From contig CAJWLM010000005.1 of assembly GCA_913043025.1 (NCBI GenBank), positions 62,001-126,000 of the forward strand: DNA of 64,000 nt, written 5' to 3'. The notes below the pieces were generated by a model. The model did no database searches. It was given only the letters and a program-made list of their open reading frames with translations, and was not told the origin of the DNA. How positions within the stretch are numbered: the first letter of the stretch is position 1; the number at the start of each line of letters is the position of its first letter. Both the position numbers and the translations under genes were made by a program. The stretch is from an uncultured Rhodospirillaceae bacterium. Its GTDB lineage: Bacteria; Pseudomonadota; Alphaproteobacteria; UBA8366. Positions 46,278 to 55,498 of the stretch are shown piece by piece.

Positions 46278-46947
46278 CTTATTTTCTCCAGTGAACGTTT
46301 AACTGTAGGCAAAATTCGTTCAACAATAACCTTAATACCGAGTTTATTCGGATGGATTCCATCAACAAGATTGAGCTCGGATTTTGAGGCAACCCCGTCA
46401 AGAAAAAAAGGGTAGAAATCAACCTGATTTTTTTTTGCAAGATCGGGAAAAATATCGTCAAAAGCTACTCCATAATCATCTCCTAGGTTTGGAGGAGCTC
46501 GCATCCCAGCAAGCAAGACATGTGCCCCCTTCGCTCGTATTCGGCGAATGATTATTGCCAAGTTATTTTTCGTCACATTTGGGTCAAACCCGCGCAATCC
46601 ATCATTGGCACCAAGCTCTAAAATCACAAGATCGGGATTGACTCGCATCACCCAATCAACGCGCGCAACTCCCCCCGCAGTTGTATCCCCTGAAATCCCG
46701 GCGTTAATGACGATAACATGATATCCGTCTCGCTTTAATGAGCGAGATAATTGTTCTGAGAAACCATCGTAGTTTTGAAGCCCAAATCCGGCAATTAAAC
46801 TATCGCCAAAAGCCAATATTTTGATAGGCGCGCGACTAGTTTCAGACACCCCTGTGCTACCTGTTAGCGATGACAAGACCAAAGAAAATAACAGTACTGC
46901 ATTGAAATAAAAACAGCGTGCCGCATATGTGTTAGTGATTTCGCCAT
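46274..46947 (-). CDS. tesA: SGNH/GDSL esterase, TesA-like (5' end disrupted or unresolved)
   Basis: Periplasmic arylesterase/thioesterase I type. Block I is ILAFGDSLIAGFG (Ser nucleophile), block III is ELGANDGLRG, and block V is DGIHPNKLG. A hydrophobic signal segment FNAVLLFSLVLSSLTG precedes them, but the frame has no ATG, GTG or TTG before that segment except a TTG at 47056 deep inside the divergent ABC gene. An ATG at 46947 is out of frame by one; adding one T to the T5 run (46909-46913 on the other strand) would join it as MAKSLTHMRHAVFYFNAVLL. The coordinates given follow that joined model. Conserved neighbour of ybbA/ybbP. Confidence 0.78.
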
Positions 46948-46982
46948 ACCTCCGTACAAAAAATTGTTGTAGTCTTTCAGTT

Positions 46983-47681
46983 ATGTCACAGGCAAAAAAG
47001 ATCGAGCCACTCGTGCAATTTGAGATGGTGAACCTTACACTGGGCGGCCCTACCAATCAGGTAAAGATTTTACAATCTGTAAATTTAAATATCTTAAATA
47101 ACACAAAAGTTAGTATTGTTGGGTCCTCTGGGTCAGGTAAAACATCGTTACTACTATTGATAGGCGGACTAGAAAAGGCGACTAGCGGTCGCATCAAAGT
47201 CAACGGACAAGACCTCTCTACCCTATCGGAAGATTCTCTAGCCTCGTTTAGGCGCGATACTATCGGCATAATTTTTCAATCTTTTCACCTAATCCCGACA
47301 ATGACAGCGTTAGAAAATGTTGCAATTCCTCTTGAACTAGCGGGGAACATGAATTCATTCCCGATGGCTGAACTCGAGCTCTCCCACGTTGGACTCGAGA
47401 ACCGTCTTGCTCACTATCCCAGCGAACTATCTGGCGGGGAGCAGCAACGAGTGGCCATTGCTCGGGCCTTGGCACCTAAACCAAAATTAATTTTAGCAGA
47501 TGAACCAACCGGCAATCTCGACGGCGAGACGGGGTCTCAAATCGTTGATTTATTATTTTCACGAGCTGATGAATGCCAATCAACATTGATATTCGTAACG
47601 CATGATAATGGATTAGCAGAGCAGGCCGAGCATATGATCCAGCTTCACGACGGTAAAATCCAGGCTGACAGCAACGGTTAA
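46983..47681 (+). CDS. ybbA: ABC transporter ATP-binding protein, YbbA/LolD-like
   Basis: A 232-residue ATPase: Walker [10 protein letters not shown]-loop [17 protein letters not shown], signature LSGGEQQR, Walker [14 protein letters not shown]. It pairs with the FtsX-like permease encoded eight bases downstream. In E. coli the tesA-ybbA-ybbP arrangement is the same, with tesA divergent. The transporter probably moves lipids or lipoproteins, but its substrate is not firmly known. Start chosen at 46983; upstream frame sequence is not conserved. Confidence 0.93.
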   Translation: MSQAKKIEPLVQFEMVNLTLGGPTNQVKILQSVNLNILNNTKVSIVGSSGSGKTSLLLLIGGLEKATSGRIKVNGQDLSTLSEDSLASFRRDTIGIIFQSFHLIPTMTALENVAIPLELAGNMNSFPMAELELSHVGLENRLAHYPSELSGGEQQRVAIARALAPKPKLILADEPTGNLDGETGSQIVDLLFSRADECQSTLIFVTHDNGLAEQAEHMIQLHDGKIQADSNG

Positions 47682-47688
47682 CAGAAAT

Positions 47689-50238
47689 ATGTGTAAATCC
47701 AAATTATTGAGGATGGCATGCAGAGTGGCCAGAAGGGAGTGCCGTAGCGGTACTCGTGGTTTCAAGATATTCGTAATGTGTTTAATGCTAGGTGTCGCAG
47801 CTATAGCCGCTATCGGTTCGGTATCCGAAGGTATAAAGACGGCAATAGACAATGATGGACGACTTTTACTTGGTGGAGACGTGGATATCCGCCTTACGCA
47901 CAGCCCAGCAACAAGAAATCAGCTGGTTTGGTTAAAGCAAAATTCAACATCATTATCGCAAGTGGTGCAAATGCGAGTGATGACGCAATCGGTAGACAAG
48001 ACGCAAAGTATTCTTGCAGAGCTTAAAGCGGTAGACAAGTTTTACCCACTGTTCGGAGGCTTCCGATTGAAAGATTCTGCGTCCCTGCCAACAGCTTTAT
48101 CATCAAAAGGGGGGATGTATGGGGTGGTCGTTGAACAACAAGTTTTGAACAAGCTCAGCCTCCACCTTGGTGATAAAATCCGGATTGGCGCTAGAGAATT
48201 TGTAATTCGAGCAGTTATTGATCGGGAGCCCGACCGTAGCTCTCAGGTCTTCCGACTAGGCCCTCGTGTCATAATTTCGATTGGAGGATTGAGAGCAACA
48301 GGTTTGGTAAAACCCGGAAGTTTAGTCAGATTTCATTACAGGGTTGGGCTGAATGAAAAATCGGCTCATGCGGAATGGGTTCGACGCCTGAATGCAAAAT
48401 TTCCAGAGGCAGGGTGGCGTATCCAGACAATTGAAAATGCAGCACCCAACGTGAAGCGCTTTACGGAGCGTGTGGAACTCTTCCTCAATCTGGTTGGCTT
48501 GACCACATTACTAATCGGCGGAATCGGAATCGCTATTGGAGTACGAAGTTTCGTAGAATCCCGCTTCACCACTGTGGCCACACTTAAATCGCTCGGGGCT
48601 TCGGGTAATCTAATATTTACCGTTTACCTGATTCAGATACTTGTAATTGCTAGCATCGCAACCGCTGCGGGCCTTGCGCTGGGAATAGTATCGCCCCTCA
48701 TGATAGGTCCCTTCTTGGAGGAATACTTAGGGGTGTTTAGTGCCTTCGGTATATACCCAAATGCACTTTTGAAGGCGGCCACATTTGGCTTTTTAACCGC
48801 TCTAATTTTCTCTATCTGGCCGCTGGCCCGTGCTCGAAATGTGGCGGCTAGCTCACTATTCCGACACGCAATACAATCTCCTCATGGTCGGCCAACAAGA
48901 GGAATAGTTTTTTCACTAATATTGTTATCAGCACTACTGGCACTAACAGCCATTATAACAGCGGAACCGATGTCTGCCGGACTTTGGTTCGTTTTGGGAA
49001 CCCTACTTGTTTTGACTGCTTTCCATTTGTTGGCAAAACTTCTTGTCATATTACTACGTCGGATAAAGTTGCGTACGAGGCTAATTAGCACTGTTGCATT
49101 AAACAATTTATGTCGGCCCGACGCCCAAACACCCGCAGTTATACTGGCATTAGGCATGAGCCTCTCGGTGATAACTGCAATCGTATTGATCGAAGAAAAC
49201 ATCAGGCTCCAAATCGATAATACTATCCCCAAGGCTGCGCCTGCTTACTATTTTATAGACATACAAAGTAGCCAAATAAAAGAGTTTGTAGAGATCGCTG
49301 AAAACCACCCCAGTGTTTCCAGAATTAATAAAGTACCAATGCTGCGTGGACGAATAATAAAATTAGCCGGTGTGCCGGTGCAAAGTATTCAACCCTCACC
49401 AGAAGTAGCATGGGTACTGCGCGGAGATCGGGGTATTACTTGGTCTGATGACCCACCCGAAGAGGGAAGCGCCGTAGTAGAAGGTAGCTGGTGGCCAGTG
49501 GATTATTCGGGTCCGCCGTTGGTTTCTTTTGATAAGGCTAAGGCCGAAGCTTTCGGCTTAGACATAGGCGATACAATAACGGTTAACCTTTTAGGAATTC
49601 CGTTAACGGCTCGCATAGCTAACCTCAGAGATATTAATTGGAATAGTTTGTCGATTAATTTTCTTATGATCTTTTCCCCTAATGCTCTGAAAGGAACACC
49701 TCTATCCTACGTTGCAACCGCGCATTTTCTGCGTGATTCATCAGAGTTTGAAGAATTGGAACTGGCAAAAAAAATCACACAAGCACTACCTAATGTTTCA
49801 GCAATTCGAGTTAAAGACGTGCTTGCCGATATTAAAAATATGATAGCAGATATTGGAGTCGCCGTTCGCGCTATAGGAATGATCGCTGTATGTGTAAGTG
49901 TGCTCGTACTCTCTGCCGCCATTGCGGCCAACCACAATCGCCGCATTTATGAAGCTGTAATTTTAAAGGTTTTGGGTGCATCACGGCTGCAAGTTATAAA
50001 AATTTTTGCTTTTGAATTCTTTTTTCTTGGACTTATTACAGCAGCACTTTCGGCATTGGCGGCAACTGGTGTAAGTTGGGGTCTAGTGGTACACGTTATG
50101 CGCGCAGATTGGACATTCCTACCAGGTATTTTAGTTGTTACATTGTTGTTAAGTCTCACATTCACCATCACTGGTGGGCTATTAGCGACTTGGCTAGCAC
50201 TGAACGGGAAATCAACTAACTATTTGCGAAATGAATAG
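47689..50238 (+). CDS. ybbP: FtsX-like ABC transporter permease, YbbP
   Basis: An 849-residue permease with two FtsX-type modules. Hydrophobic segments are near the N-terminus (about 25-45), at 260-400 (four helices), a central group near 405-455 and the C-terminal group near 720-840. Large periplasmic MacB-like domains lie between them. The amino end reads RRECRSGTRGFKIFVMCLMLGVAAIAAIGS, typical for YbbP. Partner of YbbA. Confidence 0.92.
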   Translation: MCKSKLLRMACRVARRECRSGTRGFKIFVMCLMLGVAAIAAIGSVSEGIKTAIDNDGRLLLGGDVDIRLTHSPATRNQLVWLKQNSTSLSQVVQMRVMTQSVDKTQSILAELKAVDKFYPLFGGFRLKDSASLPTALSSKGGMYGVVVEQQVLNKLSLHLGDKIRIGAREFVIRAVIDREPDRSSQVFRLGPRVIISIGGLRATGLVKPGSLVRFHYRVGLNEKSAHAEWVRRLNAKFPEAGWRIQTIENAAPNVKRFTERVELFLNLVGLTTLLIGGIGIAIGVRSFVESRFTTVATLKSLGASGNLIFTVYLIQILVIASIATAAGLALGIVSPLMIGPFLEEYLGVFSAFGIYPNALLKAATFGFLTALIFSIWPLARARNVAASSLFRHAIQSPHGRPTRGIVFSLILLSALLALTAIITAEPMSAGLWFVLGTLLVLTAFHLLAKLLVILLRRIKLRTRLISTVALNNLCRPDAQTPAVILALGMSLSVITAIVLIEENIRLQIDNTIPKAAPAYYFIDIQSSQIKEFVEIAENHPSVSRINKVPMLRGRIIKLAGVPVQSIQPSPEVAWVLRGDRGITWSDDPPEEGSAVVEGSWWPVDYSGPPLVSFDKAKAEAFGLDIGDTITVNLLGIPLTARIANLRDINWNSLSINFLMIFSPNALKGTPLSYVATAHFLRDSSEFEELELAKKITQALPNVSAIRVKDVLADIKNMIADIGVAVRAIGMIAVCVSVLVLSAAIAANHNRRIYEAVILKVLGASRLQVIKIFAFEFFFLGLITAALSALAATGVSWGLVVHVMRADWTFLPGILVVTLLLSLTFTITGGLLATWLALNGKSTNYLRNE

Positions 50239-50365
50239 TGATGTGTGTTATACTAAATGAAAATGAGGTTATTTTGATTAATATAAAATACCCTATTGAA
50301 ATTAGGTGATATTTTCCAATATCTTCATATATATTTATTTGTTGTTTTTATGGACGGAGTTATAA

Positions 50366-51091
50366 ATGAGTTACGATCCGCAGCATACACAGCAGGCACA
50401 AACATACGGTGTCACGGCTTCGCGAGATGAAATCGATGCAGGCCTTCGAGCATACATGCTCCGCGTATACAACTATATGGCACTTGGGGTAGCATTTACC
50501 GGCATAGTTGCTTTGGTGGTAGCCTCTTCCCCAGCCCTTATGCAGACTATTGCATTGGGTCCGTTTAAATGGGTATTTTTTATTGGTATCCTAGGTTTAG
50601 GCTGGTTTGCACCAAAGGTTATTCTTACTGGAAGCACTGTAGCCGGTCATGCTGCCTTTTGGGCATATGCGGCGATGTGGGGCGCGCTGATTGCGCCAAT
50701 GTTTTATATTTATACCGAGGCTAGCATAGCGCGGGTATTTTTTATCACGGCAGGGGCTTTCGCAGGCCTTAGTCTCTACGGATACACAACGAAAAAAGAT
50801 CTGGCGCCTATGGGTCGGTTCCTTGCAATGGCGTCAATAGGGATACTGATAGCTTTAGTGGTTAATATGTTTCTTGAAAGCAGTGGTTTTCAAACTGTTT
50901 TGTCAATCGTAGTTGTTTTAGTTTTTGCCGGACTGACAGCTTACGAAACTCAAGCAATCAAAGAGTCGTATTTTCAGGATGACTCACACGATATACAATC
51001 TAAGAAGGCAGTATTCGGCGCGTTTATTTTATACGGCTGCTTCATCACATTATTCATATGGATGTTGCACCTATTCGGCAACCGCGAATAA
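50366..51091 (+). CDS. Bax inhibitor-1/YccA-family membrane protein
   Basis: A 241-residue protein with seven membrane helices and a hydrophilic N-terminus (MSYDPQHTQQAQTYG), of the YbhL/YccA type in the Bax inhibitor-1 family. LRAYMLRVYNYMALGVAFTG and the late ETQAIKE then FGAFILYGCFITLFIWML stretches are characteristic. Related bacterial proteins regulate membrane proteolysis (FtsH) or act as pH-sensitive calcium leaks. GGACGGAG lies six bases before the ATG. Followed by a clear terminator. Confidence 0.9.
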   Translation: MSYDPQHTQQAQTYGVTASRDEIDAGLRAYMLRVYNYMALGVAFTGIVALVVASSPALMQTIALGPFKWVFFIGILGLGWFAPKVILTGSTVAGHAAFWAYAAMWGALIAPMFYIYTEASIARVFFITAGAFAGLSLYGYTTKKDLAPMGRFLAMASIGILIALVVNMFLESSGFQTVLSIVVVLVFAGLTAYETQAIKESYFQDDSHDIQSKKAVFGAFILYGCFITLFIWMLHLFGNRE

Positions 51092-51114
51092 ATAATACTC
51101 GATGAACTCAAAAA

Positions 51115-51142
51115 GCCGCGCCTAACGGGTGCGGCTTTTTTT
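51115..51142 (+). terminator. Rho-independent terminator
   Basis: Stem GCCGC at 51115-51119 with GCGGC at 51131-51135, extended by further pairs around a TAAC loop, then seven T at 51136-51142. It lies 23 bases after the Bax-inhibitor-1 stop codon. Confidence 0.88.
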
Positions 51143-51211
51143 GTTCACCCACAGCTGAAAAGTAACTAATATCTATTCTTCCGCAATAAATTTGGGGTAG
51201 ACGACATAAAT

Positions 51212-51571
51212 ATGGCTTCCCAGAAAGCGACCACTGTCCTTGATCGCAAAACAGTCCCATCAGGAACAGTAGTATTCCGCGAAGGCGAAACTGGTAGTAC
51301 TGCGTTTATCGTTGAGTCCGGAAAAGTTGAAATTTGGAAAGGAAATGAATCAGAGCGGCACCGCTTAGGTGTAATTTCCGAGGGGGGCATCTTTGGGGAA
51401 ATGGCTTTGATAGATGGGGAACCTCGTATGGCATCGGCGACTACTCTTACAGATTGTGTGTTAGTTTCGGTGTCCGAAGGCATGTTCCAGGAAAAGCTTG
51501 ATAACTCTGACCCATTTGTCGTAGCCCTTCTACGCATATTTGCGCATAACATACGGACCATAACAAAATAA
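51212..51571 (+). CDS. Stand-alone cyclic nucleotide-binding domain protein
   Basis: A 119-residue protein consisting of a single CRP-type cNMP-binding beta-roll. TVVFREGETGSTAFIVESGKVEIWK and FGEMALIDGEPRMASATT form the phosphate-binding cassette, with the Arg-Ala-Ser-type contact partly kept (RMASA). There is no helix-turn-helix or enzyme domain, so it must act through a partner. It stands alone between a terminator and tRNA-Thr. Confidence 0.87.
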   Translation: MASQKATTVLDRKTVPSGTVVFREGETGSTAFIVESGKVEIWKGNESERHRLGVISEGGIFGEMALIDGEPRMASATTLTDCVLVSVSEGMFQEKLDNSDPFVVALLRIFAHNIRTITK

Positions 51572-51588
51572 AATCGTCAAACTCGAAA

Positions 51589-51664
51589 TGGTGCCGCTTG
51601 CGTGACTCGAACACGCGACCCCCGCATTACGAATGCGATGCTCTACCAACTGAGCTAAAGCGGC
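51589..51664 (-). tRNA. tRNA-Thr (anticodon CGT)
   Basis: A 76-base tRNA on the minus strand. Acceptor GCCGCTT pairs with AAGCGGC, the D arm is AGCTCAGTTGGTAGAGC, and the anticodon arm TCGCA-TTCGTAA-TGCGG gives CGT (reads ACG). The T arm contains GTTCGAGTC, and CCA is encoded. Confidence 0.95.
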
Positions 51665-51939
51665 CTCAAATCTAAATGACAAGATAAGCCTAGCTAACGA
51701 CGGGTACAATACACTTAGAGGTTTGGCGTCAAACAAATTGCAAAGTGGTCTGAGCACGGAAGCACAAAAATTTTTTAATTCACTCATTGAATATGCTGAA
51801 ATGTGCGATTAATTGAAGCTTATTACCATTAAAACTGTCTGTTTATAGGTGCTCTTGTTAAAGCCTTGATAGGCATGAAACCCATAGGAAACTGGCTAAA
51901 TTTTAGCATTCGAGTTGCACATAATACAAAATTTGATAG
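51665..51939. other. Intergenic region with nothing evident
   Basis: About 275 AT-rich bases upstream of tRNA-Thr and downstream of hemY. It must contain the tRNA promoter on the minus strand. No gene, strong hairpin or repeat was found. Confidence 0.5.
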
Positions 51940-53274
51940 TTAGCTACTTGGATCTTGATTATCCGGAAGACGCACAACACGCAGAGGGCGCGCCCATAAA
52001 AGCGTATCAAAATCACCACAATTTTTGCAACATGCCTGCCAAACAGGTGCCTCGGATCCACAATTATCGCAAAGCCAAGCTTCATCAAGTTCAGCAGATG
52101 CAACCCTATCTAACCAATAGCGGGATTGGTCGATATTCCCGAACTCACCTTCTTCGATTTCGGCCATTAAGCGACAAACTCGGCGAGTGGGATCACTTTG
52201 GTCTAAGAGAATCTTTAATTGTGCTCGAGCCTCCCCCCAAAGTTTAGCCACTATTGCAGCTTCTGCGATCGCTAAGTAGCTCTCAAAATGTCCTGGATTT
52301 TTTGAAGCCAATACCTCAAAGCGTTTAACCTGCATGAGAGGATCTAAATCAGACTTTATTGAACGATAAGCAGCAGCTAAAGAAGGGTGGGGCTTTTTTG
52401 ACCACAACTTCTCTACCAGCTTATCAGCCCTTTTTACTTTGCCCTCAAGACTCAAAAGCTCCGCTAATTTGACTGTTGCGATGATAAAGCCAGGCTCTAG
52501 CTTAACTGCCTCATTAAGAAGGGATAGCTGAAGATCCTTTTCACTGTTCCTCTCAGCTATACATGCCCTCTCGTACAATATGGCTGCATGCTGCCTATTG
52601 CCGGTCTTCAAACTAAGCTGTTTGCGGTTAATAGCTTCGACAATTGTCTCTCCAGCATCAAACCAAAGACCGTTCTTTATTTGCAAGTCTAATCTTTGCA
52701 ACCAAAGTCCCTCAGCATTGGGATTAATGCGATAGGTTTCATTGGCTAACCTAAGCGCCTCAGAATGGTTGCCTATGCGAAGTGCCTCATTCATCAAGCC
52801 CCTTAAACCAAGTAAAGCTGTCTCAGGCTCTTGCCTTAAAGACTGATAAGTTTCCTGAACTTTTGCCGTATCACCTGCAAGCTGAGCCGCTTGGGCCGCT
52901 AAAAGCTCAGCGCTTGCAGGGGAGTCTAGCAATGCGCTAGCTTTTTTTGCATGCCTCATTGCATCATCAGAGTTGCCAGATGCTAGTGAGATCAGACTTG
53001 CACTTAGTGCCTCATGACCGCGGCGCTGTTTGCCCAAAAAATTACGATGCCGTATCTGCTGCGGCATCCGCTTCGCTGCAACCCATGCCCTATAAACAAA
53101 TGCCGATAGTAAACAGAATATTATGAAAACGTGTAAAAATAAGGCCGCACTTGTATCAATGCGATGATCACCCCAAAAAATTGTTACTGACCCTGGGTTA
53201 GTAGCTAGCCATACCTCAGCTACAATCACAGTAGTTGCGACGATCAAGAAAATACAAATGCGAAAAACAGTCAT
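51940..53274 (-). CDS. hemY: HemY-like membrane TPR protein with C-terminal zinc ribbon
   Basis: A 444-residue protein: two N-terminal membrane helices (about 4-24 and 42-62) with the HemY motif (TIFWGDHRIDTS), TPR repeats through the middle, and a C-terminal rubredoxin-like zinc ribbon CDNCG then CCKNCGDFDTL. It is the last gene of the hemC-hemD-Mic60-hemY run. This is HemY of the TPR family, of uncertain role, not protoporphyrinogen oxidase. Start at 53274 chosen by homology and a GGGG-containing leader. Confidence 0.88.
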   Translation of the reverse strand: MTVFRICIFLIVATTVIVAEVWLATNPGSVTIFWGDHRIDTSAALFLHVFIIFCLLSAFVYRAWVAAKRMPQQIRHRNFLGKQRRGHEALSASLISLASGNSDDAMRHAKKASALLDSPASAELLAAQAAQLAGDTAKVQETYQSLRQEPETALLGLRGLMNEALRIGNHSEALRLANETYRINPNAEGLWLQRLDLQIKNGLWFDAGETIVEAINRKQLSLKTGNRQHAAILYERACIAERNSEKDLQLSLLNEAVKLEPGFIIATVKLAELLSLEGKVKRADKLVEKLWSKKPHPSLAAAYRSIKSDLDPLMQVKRFEVLASKNPGHFESYLAIAEAAIVAKLWGEARAQLKILLDQSDPTRRVCRLMAEIEEGEFGNIDQSRYWLDRVASAELDEAWLCDNCGSEAPVWQACCKNCGDFDTLLWARPLRVVRLPDNQDPSS

Positions 53275-53290
53275 GCTGCCCCGCTGTTTA

Positions 53291-54739
53291 TTAATTGGCC
53301 TCGGGCTTAGCACCGAGTAATGCGCTCACATGCCAACGTAATTTTTCTATATGCTGTTTTACCTGAATATGCGCTCGAACATCCTCAATCCACGAACTAA
53401 AACTATCGAAATACAAGTCTTCCCTCGATAGCAACTCCAAATGGTTGGCGGCACTCGCAAAATCTCCATTTGCTACTGCCACCTCCGCCATACTGAAAGG
53501 GGGTAATTTACCAGACCCACCGACCCTGCGAATAGAGAATAATCCTGTTAATTCAGATTTGAGTCGTTCCATAATGCTTTCGCTGCTGGACTTTTTTAAG
53601 TCCATAGTACGGTTTTTATGCGCCCTTTGGATTGCCAAATTATTAAAGCTTGTGACAAGCATTAGAGGAGTTGGTACCCCTTGGTCTGCTCTTCTGGCAA
53701 GGCCCTCAAATATTTGCTTTGGAACAGGTGCCGCCAAAGATTTTCGGAGGGACTGAAGCCGATTTAGATAAGGCCTACCGGCTAAAATTTCATTCTCCAG
53801 CTGCCCGAGCAATAGCGCTTGCAATGCTATATCCTTGCCTCCCTGCCGCCTCTCAAAAGACAGATTCTTTATTTTATTTTCCATCTTATTTATATTGTCA
53901 TTAATTTGACTAACTTGGCCCGCAAATTGGCTAAGCGCATAGTTGTTCTCTTTAGCTAAACTAAGTATCGAACCGTTTATTTTTTCAAGCCTCCGCTGGA
54001 AAAGATCAAGCCGAAGTTCGATATTTTCAATCTTGGCCTCAAGCGGTTCGCGTGTCATTTCCTGCTCTATTTTAACAGGCACGTTATTGTCTGGCATTTT
54101 TGTCTCCTCACTGGATTCTGAAACAATCGGTTTTATGACCTTGACCCCCGATTCTGTTTCTTGACCCCCCAATGCGGGAACTTTTTTAATGGGATGAACT
54201 TGCCCACTGCCAGAAAAATATGACTGAATCCAATTACTTTCGGATAAAACAAACCATCCGCTCCAAGTAACAGCTGCAGCAGCCAAAAGTATCAAACCTC
54301 CGCTGCGCCAGTAACTTCGATTCTTTTCATTGGTCCTCGAAGCATCATGTGTGTCCGTTGATGGAGATGCTAGATTGTTTTTCTTTTTTACATCATTATT
54401 AGGATTGGTCTTTGGCCCTTCTAAACTCTTCTCAAATTGGCCTGAAGTCGAAACTTTTTCATTACCAGGCGCTGGAATGGATGTGAGCGTTACGGGCTCT
54501 CGATCAAGCTCTCGCAACACAGCATCTGATAAATTGACATTGTGTCTACGTGCCGCCTCCAAAATAGGCTTTCGCCTATTTAATGGTATATGCCCACGCG
54601 ATTTCCACCCTTGAACTGTCGTTACTGGAATACCGAGCTTTGCGGCCATTGGTCTGATGCCACCGAAATCTTTGATTATCGCCTCAGCACTGAAATTATT
54701 AATGCGGCTAAAACCAGACTCAGGCATTTGCTCATTCAT
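53291..54739 (-). CDS. Mic60/mitofilin-like inner-membrane protein with N-terminal helix-turn-helix
   Basis: A 482-residue protein. Residues 17-70 are a small DNA-binding-type helix-turn-helix of the carph-isopro kind (FGGIRPMAAKLGIP then TTVQGWKSRGHIP). A polar linker follows to 142, one membrane helix lies at 148-165, a periplasmic coiled coil at about 223-300, and a C-terminal helical domain at 310-482 fits the mitofilin/Mic60 signature region. Alphaproteobacterial Mic60 genes are known to sit between hemD and hemY and to shape intracytoplasmic membranes, and the location here matches. The N-terminal domain is the odd part. Confident on layout, moderate on the Mic60 name. Confidence 0.78.
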   Translation of the reverse strand: MNEQMPESGFSRINNFSAEAIIKDFGGIRPMAAKLGIPVTTVQGWKSRGHIPLNRRKPILEAARRHNVNLSDAVLRELDREPVTLTSIPAPGNEKVSTSGQFEKSLEGPKTNPNNDVKKKNNLASPSTDTHDASRTNEKNRSYWRSGGLILLAAAAVTWSGWFVLSESNWIQSYFSGSGQVHPIKKVPALGGQETESGVKVIKPIVSESSEETKMPDNNVPVKIEQEMTREPLEAKIENIELRLDLFQRRLEKINGSILSLAKENNYALSQFAGQVSQINDNINKMENKIKNLSFERRQGGKDIALQALLLGQLENEILAGRPYLNRLQSLRKSLAAPVPKQIFEGLARRADQGVPTPLMLVTSFNNLAIQRAHKNRTMDLKKSSSESIMERLKSELTGLFSIRRVGGSGKLPPFSMAEVAVANGDFASAANHLELLSREDLYFDSFSSWIEDVRAHIQVKQHIEKLRWHVSALLGAKPEAN

Positions 54740-54745
54740 ATATTT

Positions 54746-55498
54746 TTAAACTCCGTTACTCACTTGTAGCGACTCATTATCCAGGGCATTTAACAGCGCA
54801 GACTGCGTAGGGGCTGACGCTGTTATGATCCTCCGCCAAGGTAATTTCTGCAATTTTTCAGCAATGGGATCACTTAAACATAGCGCCACTGAAGTCTCAA
54901 ATTCCTTGTCAAAACCCGCTGACAGCGCCAAGTCAACAAATTGTATAGCGGTGCGCGGAGAGAAGAAAAGAGCAAAATCCATGCTACAGCCAGCAATTGT
55001 TTCTTTGCAGCGCTGATCCAACACCCCTAATTCCTCAGCTTTATAGAGTACCTCACGCTTGTATTTGTATCCAGCTAACGACAATCTCTTTCCAAGATCG
55101 CCAGCTAAATTACTTCCAGCAATATGAAGGAGATCGCCACCCTTAGGGTCACATCTTGAAATTAATAAATTTGCAAGTTTGTTCACATCACCGCCAGCGC
55201 TTTCAGCTTGGACGCAGCCATAGGCGCGTGCGGCAGCTGCGGTAACTTCACCGACTGCATAGGCAGGCAATGAAACATCTTGAGATCGAGAAAAAAAAGA
55301 ATGCACTCCATTTGCTGATGTGAATACCAGTGCCTGCACTCCGTCCAGAGAAGGTCCAGCACCTTCAAAATATGTTATTTTTAACATCGGAGATAACAAA
55401 GGGGAAAACCCTCGTTCTCTGAGTTCTGATTCAAGTACTATGGCGTCTTGTTGAGGTCGGGTTACTAATACAATCGGAGTTTTTTTGCGATCAATCAT
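54746..55498 (-). CDS. hemD: Uroporphyrinogen-III synthase
   Basis: Cyclises hydroxymethylbilane to uroporphyrinogen III. The 250 residues show weak but typical HemD pattern: VLVTRPQQDA at the start, LVFTSANGVHSF near 75, AYAVGEVTAAAARAYG near 92, and FFSPRTAIQF near 178. The ATG at 55498 overlaps the hemC stop by eight bases. It is followed seven bases later by the Mic60-like gene. Confidence 0.9.
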   Translation of the reverse strand: MIDRKKTPIVLVTRPQQDAIVLESELRERGFSPLLSPMLKITYFEGAGPSLDGVQALVFTSANGVHSFFSRSQDVSLPAYAVGEVTAAAARAYGCVQAESAGGDVNKLANLLISRCDPKGGDLLHIAGSNLAGDLGKRLSLAGYKYKREVLYKAEELGVLDQRCKETIAGCSMDFALFFSPRTAIQFVDLALSAGFDKEFETSVALCLSDPIAEKLQKLPWRRIITASAPTQSALLNALDNESLQVSNGV

